Source: Streptomyces fodineus
Lineage (GTDB): Bacteria > Actinomycetota > Actinomycetes > Streptomycetales > Streptomycetaceae
Reading direction: 5' to 3'
NCBI RefSeq assembly: GCF_001735805.1
Contig: NZ_CP017248.1
Location: 9,362,001 to 9,426,000, forward strand
DNA: 64,000 bases
The notes below the pieces were generated by a model that saw only the letters and a program-made list of their open reading frames with translations, was not told the DNA's origin and did no database searches. Within the stretch, counting starts at the first letter, position 1. Every line of letters begins with the position of its first letter. Both the position numbers and the translations under genes were made by a program. Positions 25,639 to 34,613 of this stretch are shown piece after piece.

Positions 25639-26061
25639 ATGAGCATCAGTCGCTCCATGACCAAGACCATCGGCATCGACCGCCCGTGCGAGGAGGTCTT
25701 CGCCTTCCTCGCCGACCCCGCGAACTGGCCCAAGTGGGCGGTGGTCAACGTCCGGTCCATCGAGCCCAGCGACGACCCCGACTGGTGGCACATGTCCACC
25801 CCGCTGGGCCCGGCCAGGCTGGGCCTGCGTCCCAACGCCGAGTTCGGCATCCTCGACCACGACTACGTCGACGACACCGCCTCCTGGCGGGTACCGGCCC
25901 GCGTGGTCCCGAACGGCGACGGCACGGAATTCATGATCACATTCCACCAGCCGCCGTCGCTCGGGGACTCCGTCTTCAAGGAGCAGACCGACCTGGTCGA
26001 CACCGAACTCGCCACGCTCAAGAAGATCCTCGAGTCCGGTCCGGCAGAGGTCACAGCATGA
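25639..26061 (+). CDS. SRPBCC family protein
   Basis: A 140-aa START/polyketide-cyclase-like protein. The opening ISRSMTKTIGIDRPCEEVFAFL, then PANWPKWAVVNV, is the family signature of a hydrophobic-ligand-binding helix-grip fold. ATG 25639 has GAAAGAAG 7 nt upstream. It forms a unit with the MarR gene (12 nt apart). Its last 11 bases overlap the end of the convergent aldehyde dehydrogenase gene. Confidence 0.8.
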   Translation: MSISRSMTKTIGIDRPCEEVFAFLADPANWPKWAVVNVRSIEPSDDPDWWHMSTPLGPARLGLRPNAEFGILDHDYVDDTASWRVPARVVPNGDGTEFMITFHQPPSLGDSVFKEQTDLVDTELATLKKILESGPAEVTA

Positions 26062-27475
26062 CGTGCTTGACCTGGGTGTAGTCCAGCAGGCCGGTGAGGG
26101 ACAGGTCGCTGCCGTAGCCGGAGTGCCGCACGCCCCCGTGCGGCATCTCCGAGACGGTCGTGCCATGCGTGTTGACCCAGACGATGCCGGTGTGCAGCGC
26201 CCGGCTCGCGCGCATGGCGCGGTCGTGGTCACGGGTCCACACGCTCGCGGCCAGACCCTGGGGCACCGCGTTCGCCATACGGAAGGCCTCGCGCTCGTCG
26301 CGGAAGGGCTGCACGGTGACGACCGGACCGAACACCTCGCTCCGTACGATCTCGTCCTCCTGCCGCACCCCGGCCACCACCGTGGCCTGGTGGAAGTAGC
26401 CGGGTCGGTCCAGGGCCCCGCCACCGGTGACGACCTCGGCATGGGTCGGAAGCCGTTCCAACAGCCCACGTACGGAGGCGAGTTGGGCAGCGTTGGCGAG
26501 CGGGCCGAAGTCGGCGTGTCCGTCGTCGGAGGTACCGGGTACCCGCTGCGCGGCCCGGTGCGCGAACGCGTCCAGGAAGGCGTCGTGGACGCGCTGATGG
26601 ACCAGGATCCGGGTCGCCGCCGTACAGTCCTGGCCCGCGTTGTAGAAGGACAGGTACGACAACTGCTCGACCGCGTCGGCGAGATCCGCGTCCTCGTGGA
26701 CCAGGACCGGTGCGTTGCCGCCGAGTTCGAGGTGGAGCCGTTTGAGATCGGCCGCCGCCGCGGCCGCGATCTCCTGTCCGGCGCGGACGCTGCCGGTGAC
26801 GGCGACCAGCCGGACGTCGGGGTGCTCGACCAGCAGACGTCCGGTGTCACGGTCGCCGCACACCACGTTGAGCACCCCCGGCGGCAGGTGCTCGGCGGCG
26901 AGCCGGGCGAGCAGCGTGGCGGAGGACGGCGTGGTGTCGGACGGCTTCAGGACGACCGTGTTGCCGGCGGCCAGCGCGGGGGCGATCTTCCAGACGGCCA
27001 TCATCAGCGGGTAGTTCCACGGGGTGATCTGGGCGCAGACACCGACCGGTTCACGGCGCAGCACCGAGGTGCGGCCCGGGGTGTACTCGGCGGCCGCGGC
27101 GCCCGGCAGGTTCCGCGCGGCTCCGGCGAAGTACCGCAGCACATCCACGATCGCGGGCAGTTCGTCCGCCAGGAACAGAGCCCGGGGTTTGCCCGTGTCG
27201 GTCACCTCGGCGCCCGCCACGGCAGCCGACTGCCGTTCGAGGGCGTCGGCGATGCGCAGCAGTGCGGTCTGCCGCGTCGCCGGCGTGCCGGCCGACCAGC
27301 CGGGAAAGGCGGCCTGCGCCGCCCGGCAGGCCGCGTCCACGTCCTCGGGACCGGAGCGCGGGGCCGTGCCGTGCGCGAGCGCGGTGGCGGGGTCGATCAG
27401 CGGCAGGGTCGCCCCCGACGAGGCCGGCACCTCCTTGCCGCCGATGTGGTTGAGGACGGTCGTGAGGTCAGCCAC
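26051..27475 (-). CDS. patD: Gamma-aminobutyraldehyde dehydrogenase-like aldehyde dehydrogenase (PatD type)
   Basis: A 474-aa NAD-dependent aldehyde dehydrogenase. Catalytic Glu lies in HLELGGNAP and nucleophile Cys in YNAGQDCTAATRI near 285; TPWNYPLMMAVWK and VLKPSDTTP form the cofactor site. The YNAGQDCT context, the ADELPAIVDVLRYFAGAAR stretch and the VSEMPHGGVRHSGYG ending match PatD/YdcW, which oxidises 4-aminobutanal (1-pyrroline) to GABA. Start GTG 27475 has GGAGG 9 nt upstream and overlaps the amine oxidase stop by 8 nt. Last gene of the polyamine operon; the oxidase makes its aldehyde. Confidence 0.85.
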   Translation of the reverse strand: MADLTTVLNHIGGKEVPASSGATLPLIDPATALAHGTAPRSGPEDVDAACRAAQAAFPGWSAGTPATRQTALLRIADALERQSAAVAGAEVTDTGKPRALFLADELPAIVDVLRYFAGAARNLPGAAAAEYTPGRTSVLRREPVGVCAQITPWNYPLMMAVWKIAPALAAGNTVVLKPSDTTPSSATLLARLAAEHLPPGVLNVVCGDRDTGRLLVEHPDVRLVAVTGSVRAGQEIAAAAAADLKRLHLELGGNAPVLVHEDADLADAVEQLSYLSFYNAGQDCTAATRILVHQRVHDAFLDAFAHRAAQRVPGTSDDGHADFGPLANAAQLASVRGLLERLPTHAEVVTGGGALDRPGYFHQATVVAGVRQEDEIVRSEVFGPVVTVQPFRDEREAFRMANAVPQGLAASVWTRDHDRAMRASRALHTGIVWVNTHGTTVSEMPHGGVRHSGYGSDLSLTGLLDYTQVKHVML

Positions 27476-28781
27476 GGCGCAGCGCCTCCTCGGCGGCGGC
27501 GCGGCCGGTGCGGACCGCGCCTTCCATGTACCCGGCGACCCACTGGTCCGAGCCGCAGACGTAGAACGGCGGTTCATGCGTGCCGTGCAGCGGGCCGACC
27601 GCCATCACCTCGCCCGGCGGCCACTGCGTGACATAGCCCTGGGTCCACGGGTCGGTGCCCCACATCCGCAGATGACAGGCGGCCGGCCGCAGGGCCTCCT
27701 CGCCGAACATGCCGGCCACCTCGGCCAGCAGCTCGGGGGTGCGCCGATGAGGAGGGGTGCCCAGCAGGACGCCGTAGCGCTCGGGCGGTATCAGCGCCGA
27801 CAGCACGCCCTCGTTCTGCGGCCAGGTGCTGCCCAGCACCCCCTCGGCCTCCGACAGACCGCTCAGGCCGTCGGCGCGCCAGAAGGGACGGCCGTACACG
27901 GCGACGAACTTCGCGGCCGTCGCCTGCCGTTGCCGGTGCAGCGACGCGAGGCGGGCGTCACTCACACCGGTGATGGAGACCGACCGCAGCGGTCCCACCG
28001 GCAGGGCACTCACCACGGCCCCCGCGGTCAGGACCTCGCCGGTGACCAGGCGCACCGTGCAGTGGCCGGGGCGTACGTCCAGCGCGGCGACGGGCGAGCC
28101 GAGGCGGATGCGCGGCCCCAGCTCACGGCCCATGACCTCGGCGAGTGTGGCTGATCCGTCCGCCGGCCGCAGCCCCTCCCAGTCGTCGTAGTCGTAGTCG
28201 CCCGGACCGGGGACCGCCGCGCTCTTGCGCAGCGCGGCCAGGAGCGAGATGCGTTCGTACGATCCACCCGCCAGGGCCAGTTGGCCGATGTCCCACAGCC
28301 GCACCACGGCGGGTGTGGCGTGGCGGGAGCGCAGCCAGTCGGCCACGGACAGCCGGTCCAGGGCGCTCGCCTCCGGATGCGACCAGGGGTCGTCGGGGTC
28401 GACCGTGTCGGCGAGCTCGCCGAACTCCGCGCCGAGCCGCTCGTGTTGGGCCATGTCTGCGGGGCCGCACCAGTGCGGTGGCTCCCCGGCCGACAGCCCC
28501 TCGGGTGTGGAACGGGTGATGCGGCCGGGCTCGGAGACGTAACTGGGGACGAGCTCCAGGCCGAGTTCCTTGGCGAGTCGAAGGTATGCGGTGTGGGCCA
28601 GGCCGACCACTTCGCCGCCCAGCTGGACGGTACGGCCGTCGGGTGTACGGGTCTGCTCGACCCGGCCGCCCACGCGGTCCCGGGCCTCCAGGACCAGCAC
28701 ATCCGTGCCGGCGGCGGCCAGGTCCCGGGCGGCGGCGAGGCCGGCGAGCCCCGCGCCGAGCACGATCACGTCGTGATGCAT
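27468..28781 (-). CDS. Flavin-containing amine oxidase (putrescine oxidase/MAO type)
   Basis: A 437-aa flavin amine oxidase. N-terminal FAD site VIVLGAGLAGLAAARDLAAAG (residues about 5-25), followed by LEARDRVGGRVEQ, the amine-oxidase GGR motif. C-terminal FAD contacts are FYVCGSDQWVAGYMEGAVRTG, and MWGTDPWTQGYV is also typical. It would oxidise a primary amine to an aldehyde with ammonia and peroxide. Between a PotDBCA-type importer and a PatD-like dehydrogenase the natural substrate is probably putrescine, cadaverine or a related amine (inference). ATG 28781. Confidence 0.87.
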   Translation of the reverse strand: MHHDVIVLGAGLAGLAAARDLAAAGTDVLVLEARDRVGGRVEQTRTPDGRTVQLGGEVVGLAHTAYLRLAKELGLELVPSYVSEPGRITRSTPEGLSAGEPPHWCGPADMAQHERLGAEFGELADTVDPDDPWSHPEASALDRLSVADWLRSRHATPAVVRLWDIGQLALAGGSYERISLLAALRKSAAVPGPGDYDYDDWEGLRPADGSATLAEVMGRELGPRIRLGSPVAALDVRPGHCTVRLVTGEVLTAGAVVSALPVGPLRSVSITGVSDARLASLHRQRQATAAKFVAVYGRPFWRADGLSGLSEAEGVLGSTWPQNEGVLSALIPPERYGVLLGTPPHRRTPELLAEVAGMFGEEALRPAACHLRMWGTDPWTQGYVTQWPPGEVMAVGPLHGTHEPPFYVCGSDQWVAGYMEGAVRTGRAAAEEALRRG

Positions 28782-28805
28782 CGGTTTCGCTCTCTGTGAA
28801 GTGGC

Positions 28806-29876
28806 TCAGGCCAGGACCAGGCAGTGCTCGGGCCGCCAGCCGAACTCCACTGTCTCGCCGCCGCTCCAGCGGTCCTCCATGCGTGCGCGGGCCGTGTTCT
28901 GTTCCAGCACGGACAGCGTGACGCCCGGGGCGAGTTCGATGAGGTAGGTCGTGGTCGGGCCGCTGTAGACCGTCTCGCGGATCACACCCGACAGCACCGA
29001 CATGCCCGGTTCGAAGTCGGACAGCCAGATCTTCTCGGGGCGCACCGAGACGCTGACCGAGGCGCCGTCCGTGATGCCGGTGCGGGCGCCGACCGGCAGG
29101 GCGGGACCGCCTTCCAGGGCGACCTCGCCGCCCCGGTAGGTGCCGGACATCAGGTTGGACGTGCCCATGAACGAGGCGACGAACCGGCTTGTGGGGTGCT
29201 CATAGACGTCCTCGGGTGTGCCGCACTGCTCGACGCGGCCCTCGCTCATCACGGCGATCCGGTCCGACATCGTCAGCGCCTCGTCCTGGTCGTGGGTGAC
29301 GAAGACGAAGGTGATGCCGACCTCGCGCTGGATCTGCTTCAGCTCCACCTGCATCTGCCGGCGCAGCTTCAGGTCGAGCGCGGCCAGCGGCTCGTCCAGC
29401 AGCAGGACGGCCGGGCGGTTCACCAGCGCGCGGGCGAGCGCGACGCGCTGGCGCTGGCCGCCGGAGAGCGTACGGGGCTTGCGCTCGGCGAGGCCGGCGA
29501 GCTGGACCAGATCCAGCATCTCGCCGACGCGCTGCCGGATCTCGGCCTTGGCCACGCCCTTGCGCTTGAGGCCGAAGGCGACGTTGTCGGCGATGCTCAG
29601 GTGGTCGAACAGCGCGTAGCTCTGGAAGACCGTGTTGACGTTGCGCCGGTTGGGCGGCAGCGCGGTCACCTCCTCACCGGCGAGCAGCACCGAGCCCTCG
29701 GTGGGGTCGCTGAACCCGCCGATCATGCGCAGCGTGGTGGTCTTGCCGCAGCCGGAGGGGCCCAGCAGGGAGAAGAAGTGCCCGGCCTCGATGTCGAGGT
29801 CGAGGCGGTGGACGGCGTAGGAGTCACCGAACTGCTTGGAGACGCCGTCGAGCCGGACGGCCGGGGTCGCGTCCAT
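28806..29876 (-). CDS. potA: Polyamine-type ABC transporter ATP-binding protein
   Basis: A 356-aa ABC ATPase of the PotA/spermidine class. Walker A is LLGPSGCGKTTTLR near 38-51, Q-loop VFQSYALF, signature LSGGQRQRVALARAL, Walker B VLLLDEPLAALD, then the switch His in FVFVTHDQDEALTMSD. A C-terminal TOBE domain (about 275-350) is usual for this class. ATG 29876 has GGAGAG 9 nt upstream and follows the potC stop by only 4 nt. It energises uptake through the two permeases upstream. Confidence 0.93.
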   Translation of the reverse strand: MDATPAVRLDGVSKQFGDSYAVHRLDLDIEAGHFFSLLGPSGCGKTTTLRMIGGFSDPTEGSVLLAGEEVTALPPNRRNVNTVFQSYALFDHLSIADNVAFGLKRKGVAKAEIRQRVGEMLDLVQLAGLAERKPRTLSGGQRQRVALARALVNRPAVLLLDEPLAALDLKLRRQMQVELKQIQREVGITFVFVTHDQDEALTMSDRIAVMSEGRVEQCGTPEDVYEHPTSRFVASFMGTSNLMSGTYRGGEVALEGGPALPVGARTGITDGASVSVSVRPEKIWLSDFEPGMSVLSGVIRETVYSGPTTTYLIELAPGVTLSVLEQNTARARMEDRWSGGETVEFGWRPEHCLVLA

Positions 29877-29880
29877 GGGG

Positions 29881-30762
29881 TCACTCTCCGGAGAGGATGT
29901 CGAGGCCGCCACGGCGGCCGAAGAGGCGCGGGATGAACAGGGCCAGGGCGATCAGGCCGACGGATCCCGCGAGCATCAGCGTGCCGACCGCGTTGATGGT
30001 GGGCTGTACGCCGAAGCGGATGGCCGAGTAGATGCGAACCGACAGCGGCTGGGGATCGACGCCGGTGGTGAAGTAGGCGAGGACGAAGTCGTCGAAGACC
30101 AGCGCGAAGATCAGCACGGCGGAGGCGAGTACGGCGGGCAGCAGGGCCGGCAGGGTCACCAGGCGGACCGCCTGCCAGCGGGTGGCGCCCAGGTCCATCG
30201 CGGCCTCCTCCACCTCCGGATTCAGCGCGGCGATGCGGGAGCGGAGGATGACGGTGACGTAGGAGATGGAGAAGGTGATCTCGGCGAGCATCACCGTGCC
30301 GGTGGACAGGGCCACGCCCAGCCCCTTGAACAGCAGCATCGAGGCGACGCCGGTGACGATCTCCGGTGTGACCAGCGGCACCAGCATGATCAGGCCCGCC
30401 AGTGAGCCGAGCCGGGTGCGGCAGCGGACCAGGCCGAGCGCGAGCGCCACCCCGAGGACGACCGAACCGGCCATCGCCACCAGGGAGATGCGCAGACTGG
30501 TCCCCAGGGAGGAGATCAGCACGTCGTCGTGGACGAAGGCGCGGTACCAGCGCAGGCTGAACCCGCTGAACACGGTCAGGGACTTCTTGGAGTTGAACGA
30601 GAACAGGGTGACGACGGCGATGGGCAGGTACAGCAGTGCGAAGAACAGCCCGGTGACGGCGATGAGGACGCGCGGCTTGCGGTCGGCGCGCCCGCGGCGG
30701 GTGCGGGCCTTGACGGCAGGACGGGCCGGGGCCGTGGCGGAGGGCAGCCTGAGCAGGGTCAT
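29881..30762 (-). CDS. potC: Polyamine-type ABC transporter permease PotC
   Basis: A 293-aa inner-membrane permease with about six helices: first at VLIAVTGLFFALLYLPIAVV, then MAGSVVLGVALALGL, LAGLIMLVPLVTPEIVTGV and later. The cytoplasmic EAA loop is EEAAMDLGATRWQAVRLVTL near 190-209, which docks on PotA. ATG 30762 overlaps the potB stop by 4 nt. Confidence 0.92.
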   Translation of the reverse strand: MTLLRLPSATAPARPAVKARTRRGRADRKPRVLIAVTGLFFALLYLPIAVVTLFSFNSKKSLTVFSGFSLRWYRAFVHDDVLISSLGTSLRISLVAMAGSVVLGVALALGLVRCRTRLGSLAGLIMLVPLVTPEIVTGVASMLLFKGLGVALSTGTVMLAEITFSISYVTVILRSRIAALNPEVEEAAMDLGATRWQAVRLVTLPALLPAVLASAVLIFALVFDDFVLAYFTTGVDPQPLSVRIYSAIRFGVQPTINAVGTLMLAGSVGLIALALFIPRLFGRRGGLDILSGE

Positions 30763-31652
30763 CGGCGGGCCTCCGCCTCGTCCTTGCGGGTGCGCCGCAG
30801 ATAGCCCAGCATCCCGATCAGCAGGACGAGCATCAGCAGCATGGTGAGCGCGGACCCCAGCGGCCAGTTCTGGCCCTGGAAGAACTTGTCCTGGATCAGG
30901 TTGCCGATCATGATCTGGTCCGGCCCTCCCATGAGCTGTGCGCTGACGAAGTCGCCCATGGCGGGCAGGAAGACCAGGACGAGCCCGGCCGCCGCGCCCT
31001 GCCGGGTGGCGGGCAGGGTGACGAAGAAGAAGGTGCGGACCGGGCCGCCGTACAGGTCGCGGCCGGCCTCGATGAGGGAGACGTCCAGGCGTTCCAGCGC
31101 CGCGTACAGCGGAATGATCATGAAGACGACGAAGCCGTAGACGAGTCCCGCGACCACGCCGACGCCGGTGTTGAGGATCTTCGTGTTCCCGTCGGCCAGC
31201 CCCACGGCACGCAGCGTGCGCAGCACCGGTCCGTCGTCGGACAGGACGACCGACCAGCCGTACATGCGCACCAGATAGTTGGCGAAGAACGGGACCACGA
31301 TCGCCGCGATCAGCGCGTGTTTGTACCGTCCTGCGTGCAGGGCGATGGTGTACGCCACCGGGTAGGCGATCAGCAGACAGATCGCACAGGTCAGCAGCGC
31401 GTAGCCCAGGGAGCGGGCCAGGACCTCGCTGTAGGCGGGGTCGGCGAGGGCGCGGACGCCGGACAGGTCGAAGCCGAAGCGGGGATTGCCGAGGTCGTCG
31501 GTGGTGCCGACCGCGAGCACGGCGACCAGCACCAGCGAGGCGATCAGGAACCCGGTCATCCACAGGGTGCCCGGCACCATGAGCCAGGTCCAGATGCGGT
31601 CGCCGCCGGTGCCGCGCCGGCGGATGCGCGAGGAGGGGCGCAGCAGTGCCAT
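30759..31652 (-). CDS. potB: Polyamine-type ABC transporter permease PotB
   Basis: A 297-aa permease with about six helices: WLMVPGTLWMTGFLIASLVL, then YALLTCAICLLIAYPVAYTI, ALIAAIVVPFFANYLVRMYG, a helix near 150-170, and ALTMLLMLVLLIGMLGYL near the end. The EAA-loop is IEAGRDLYGGPVRTFFFVTL. The motif VPFFANYLVRMYGW is characteristic of spermidine/putrescine PotB. ATG 31652 follows the potD stop by 1 nt. Confidence 0.92.
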   Translation of the reverse strand: MALLRPSSRIRRRGTGGDRIWTWLMVPGTLWMTGFLIASLVLVAVLAVGTTDDLGNPRFGFDLSGVRALADPAYSEVLARSLGYALLTCAICLLIAYPVAYTIALHAGRYKHALIAAIVVPFFANYLVRMYGWSVVLSDDGPVLRTLRAVGLADGNTKILNTGVGVVAGLVYGFVVFMIIPLYAALERLDVSLIEAGRDLYGGPVRTFFFVTLPATRQGAAAGLVLVFLPAMGDFVSAQLMGGPDQIMIGNLIQDKFFQGQNWPLGSALTMLLMLVLLIGMLGYLRRTRKDEAEARR

Positions 31653-31653
31653 G

Positions 31654-32778
31654 TCAGCCCGCCTTCACATGGGTCCAGGCGGTGTCGCGGGCGTCCTCCG
31701 CCGCGCGGCCGCCGTTGCGGAAGAACAGGCCGGCCCTGAGGTCGTCCTCGGTGACGAGGCACTCGGGGAACGGTTTGACCAGGTCGGCGTATGTCTTCTC
31801 GGTGCCCGCCACCGGCATCGGATAGCCGATGTACTCGATGTTCTTCTTCACGTTCTCCGGCCGCAGCATGTAGTCGATGAACAGCATCGCGGTGCCGGGG
31901 TGCGGGGCGTTCCAGGGAATGGCGTAGCAGTCGGAGTTGATCGGCGTGCCCTCTTTGGGGGCCTCGAAGCCGAACACGGACGGATCCTTGGCCTGGTTGA
32001 GCATGGCGGCCATGTCGCCGCTCCACGCCTGTGTCATGACCGCGTTGCCGTTGAGCAGGTTGTTGTAGCTGTCGCTGGAGAAGCCGCGCAGATGGGGGCG
32101 GAGGGTGCCCAGCAGGGACGTGATCCGGTCCAGGTCACCGGTGTTCCCGGTGCTGACCTTCAGACCGAGTTCGAGGGCACCCATTCCGAGGACCTCGTCG
32201 CGGTCGTCCAGCAGAAAGACCTTGCCGCGGGCTTTGTCGCTCCACAGGTCGCGCCAGGATCCGGTCAGTTCACCGATCTTGTCGCGGCGCCAGCCGATGC
32301 CCGTCTTGTACGCGGTGAAGGGGACCGTGTGCGCGGAGCCGGGGTCGTACCAGGGGTCGGCGAAGTATGTGTACTTGCCGAAGATGGCGTGCGCGTTGGT
32401 GAGCTGGGTGTGGTCGATACGGCGCAGCCGGCCGCCGTGGACCAGGCGCTGGGCCCATTTGGCGCTGGGGAAGACGACGTCGTAGCGGTTGCCGGCGTTG
32501 AGCTTGGCGACCATGCCTTCCATCGAGTCGAAGTTCGACTGGATGACCTTGACGCCGTACTCCTTCTCGAAGCCCTTGAACACGGACGGGTCGACGTAGT
32601 CGGCCCAGTTGAAGTAGACGAGATCGCCGTCGACGCGGGCCCTGACCGGGGCGAGCTGCTGGGCATCGGGCGTTTTCGCGGGCATGAACCCGCAGCCGCC
32701 GGCCGTGGCGCCCAGTAGCGCGCAGGCGCCCGTCCGCAGCACGGCGCGTCGGGTCGGCGATGGTACCTCGGGGGACAT
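31654..32778 (-). CDS. potD: Polyamine-type substrate-binding lipoprotein PotD
   Basis: A 374-aa periplasmic-type binding protein. The N-terminus has a Tat-like TRRAVLRTG and lipobox TAGGC (Cys29), so it is membrane-anchored. The mature part has the spermidine-binding protein pattern VYFNWADYVDPSVFKGFEKE, VVFPSAKWAQRLV and NSDCYAIPWNAPHPGTAMLF. Ligand residues cannot be assigned by eye, so putrescine, spermidine or another cationic amine are all possible. ATG 32778 has GGAGAGG 7 nt upstream. It is 173 nt downstream of the Rieske gene. Confidence 0.92.
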   Translation of the reverse strand: MSPEVPSPTRRAVLRTGACALLGATAGGCGFMPAKTPDAQQLAPVRARVDGDLVYFNWADYVDPSVFKGFEKEYGVKVIQSNFDSMEGMVAKLNAGNRYDVVFPSAKWAQRLVHGGRLRRIDHTQLTNAHAIFGKYTYFADPWYDPGSAHTVPFTAYKTGIGWRRDKIGELTGSWRDLWSDKARGKVFLLDDRDEVLGMGALELGLKVSTGNTGDLDRITSLLGTLRPHLRGFSSDSYNNLLNGNAVMTQAWSGDMAAMLNQAKDPSVFGFEAPKEGTPINSDCYAIPWNAPHPGTAMLFIDYMLRPENVKKNIEYIGYPMPVAGTEKTYADLVKPFPECLVTEDDLRAGLFFRNGGRAAEDARDTAWTHVKAG

Positions 32779-32951
32779 CGAACGTCCTCTCCATTGAGGA
32801 ACGGCACAACTCCAGGGCGGGACCGGCTGGTCGGCTCACTACAGGCCCTGACTCCGTAGGGAAGACCGGTCTGGGGAGGGTGCGATCGTGCGTCAGCGGG
32901 GGAGGGGTAAGCCCGTTCGAGGGCGTTCGGCATGCGGCGTGCGCGAGGACG

Positions 32952-34130
32952 TCACGGTGCCTTTCCCCCCAGGTCGTCCCGGACCCGGCGGGCGAACCAG
33001 CCGACGGCGGCCTCGCGCTGTGAGAGCGGGCCCGGCTCGAAACCGGGCGTGGTCAGACCGGCCTGTACGCGCTCCACCAGCTCGGCGTCCTCGTCGTTGG
33101 TGACCCAGCCGATGTGGATGTTCAGCCGTCGCGCCAGCCGGGTGCGGACACTCTCCCCGTGCTTGGTGTAGAAGGCGCCCGGGATCGCCGCCCGGTCCTG
33201 GGCGGTGGGCAGGGCGGTCCACGCGAGCACGTGGTCAGGGTAGAAGTCGATGAGCGTGTTCGGATAGATCACGGCGTACCGCCACACCCGCCGGTCGGCC
33301 TCGGCCAGGCCGGGCATCGGGGCCGCGAGGCGCTGGTAGAGCCGCTCCGACCAGTTCGAGGAGGGTTTGTCGCGCAGCGGTGATTCGAACAGGACGTAGT
33401 TCTCCCGTACGTCCACCGTGTACGCCTGGTAGTCCAGCAGCCGCATGAGCGCGGGGTGGGCGACGGGGACGTGATAGCCCTCCAGGTAGTTGTCGACGAT
33501 CACCTTCCAGTTGGCGTTCTGCTCCTCGCCGTTCGCCACGTCGTGGATGCGGTGCTTGCCGACGGGCACGAGGCCGGGCCCCGCGTAGCGGCCGACGGCC
33601 TCGGCGAGCCCGGCGCAGCTCTCGGCGAGCGGGGTCGCCTCCAGATCGAGGTTGACGAAGACGAAGCCGAGGAAGGACTCGACATTGACCGGGTGCAGCC
33701 CCAGCTTGGGCTTGTCCAGGCAGGGGATCCGACGGGCCTCGGGGGCGCCGACGAGGCGTCCGTCCAGCTTGTAGGTCCAGCCGTGGTACGGGCAGCGGAT
33801 CGCCTTGCCGGCCGGCTCGGGCGCCGTGACCAGGCGGGTGCCGCGGTGCCGGCAGACGTTGAGGTGGGCGGCGAGGCCCCCGTCCTCGGTGCGGACCACC
33901 AGCACCTCCCGGCCGGCCGCGGTGGCGGTCAGGCGCGCACCGGGGCCGGGGAGGTCGGATTCGTGGCAGACGAGCTGCCAGGACTTGGCGAAGATGCGTG
34001 CGGTCTCGGCCTCGGCGATGGCCGGATCTGTGTAGTAGCGGGCCGGCAGGGCGTCCCCGGGATGCTCGGGGGGCGGCTCCGGCGGGACAGCGGAGACGGC
34101 GGCTGCCCGAGTGGTGGTCGAGGGGTGCAT
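32952..34130 (-). CDS. Rieske non-haem iron oxygenase, alpha subunit (quaternary-amine/GbcA-like)
   Basis: A 392-aa ring-hydroxylating-type oxygenase. The Rieske [2Fe-2S] ligands are Cys93/His95 (NVCRHRG) and Cys113/His116 (RCPYHGW). The mononuclear iron site lies in NWKVIVDNYLEGYHVPVAHP, with His220 and His225 and a third acidic ligand near 295-299 (DFYPDH). The Glu217 in place of a bridging Asp is seen in choline, glycine-betaine and carnitine monooxygenases, so an N-alkyl or quaternary amine is a reasonable substrate class (inference). ATG 34130 has GGAGGAGG 7 nt upstream. It is first of the minus-strand amine genes. No reductase is adjacent on this strand; the NuoF-like/ferredoxin pair is divergent. 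Confidence 0.88.
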   Translation of the reverse strand: MHPSTTTRAAAVSAVPPEPPPEHPGDALPARYYTDPAIAEAETARIFAKSWQLVCHESDLPGPGARLTATAAGREVLVVRTEDGGLAAHLNVCRHRGTRLVTAPEPAGKAIRCPYHGWTYKLDGRLVGAPEARRIPCLDKPKLGLHPVNVESFLGFVFVNLDLEATPLAESCAGLAEAVGRYAGPGLVPVGKHRIHDVANGEEQNANWKVIVDNYLEGYHVPVAHPALMRLLDYQAYTVDVRENYVLFESPLRDKPSSNWSERLYQRLAAPMPGLAEADRRVWRYAVIYPNTLIDFYPDHVLAWTALPTAQDRAAIPGAFYTKHGESVRTRLARRLNIHIGWVTNDEDAELVERVQAGLTTPGFEPGPLSQREAAVGWFARRVRDDLGGKAP

Positions 34131-34224
34131 GGAGTCCTCCTCCGCGCCGCGGCGGCGGCGATGGGCGGTGAGGCTGTGCCGGGGAAGTTCGGCAGGAATG
34201 GCCTTTCGACCTGCCGGGATCCGG

Positions 34225-34244
34225 CTGACTGATTGGTTAGTCAG
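34225..34244. promoter_or_regulatory. Operator copy 1 (TetR-like), downstream of the Rieske -10 box
   Basis: CTGACTGATTGGTTAGTCAG. It differs from copy 2 at three of 20 positions and has CTGACT/AGTCAG arms. It begins where the putative Rieske -10 (CACTCT, minus strand, 34243-34248) ends, with -35 TTGACT at 34266-34271 and a 17-nt spacer. A bound repressor would block the Rieske promoter. Confidence 0.7.
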
Positions 34245-34281
34245 AGTGCTGCCGGGGTGGCCGCAAGTCAAGACTTGTGTC

Positions 34282-34303
34282 CTGACTAATTAGTTAGTTA
34301 GTC
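34282..34303. promoter_or_regulatory. Operator copy 2 (TetR-like), over the plus-strand promoter
   Basis: CTGACTAATTAGTTAGTTAG plus TC. It covers the spacer and -10 of a possible plus-strand promoter (TTGTGT 34275-34280, TAGTCT 34299-34304, 18-nt spacer). The two copies are 57 bp apart start to start. Shared consensus: CTGACTRATTRGTTAGTYAG. Confidence 0.7.
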
Positions 34304-34613
34304 TCGTGGCAGGTGGATGGCCAAGGCTCGTGAAGGGCCTTTCGCGGCCGTTCCGTAAGCCCGCGGACCTCGATCCGCGCCACCCGGGCGTCCGATTCCG
34401 GACACCATCGATCCGGGCGGTGCACGGCTCCGGCCGATCACGTCGCACCGTCGAGGATGCCCCGCTGTCCACGCCGTGCCCGACCCCGAGGCCGGCACCC
34501 CGCACCCGCTTCCCACCCGACCCCGGCCGGGCGCCGAGGCACCCCCGTCCACGCCGTCGCCGCGCCACCCCGTTTCCGGGCCATCCGGAGACGGTTCGGC
34601 CAAGGAGGCACCC

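Larger units (their letters stand above)
34131..34613. other. Divergent promoter region of the Rieske and acyl-CoA operons
   Basis: A 483-bp region without a supported gene. Its left half is unusually A/T-rich and holds the promoters and two operator copies listed separately. The right half (34310-34600) is ordinary GC-rich sequence, giving a long leader for the plus-strand message; nothing was recognised in it. Confidence 0.6.
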
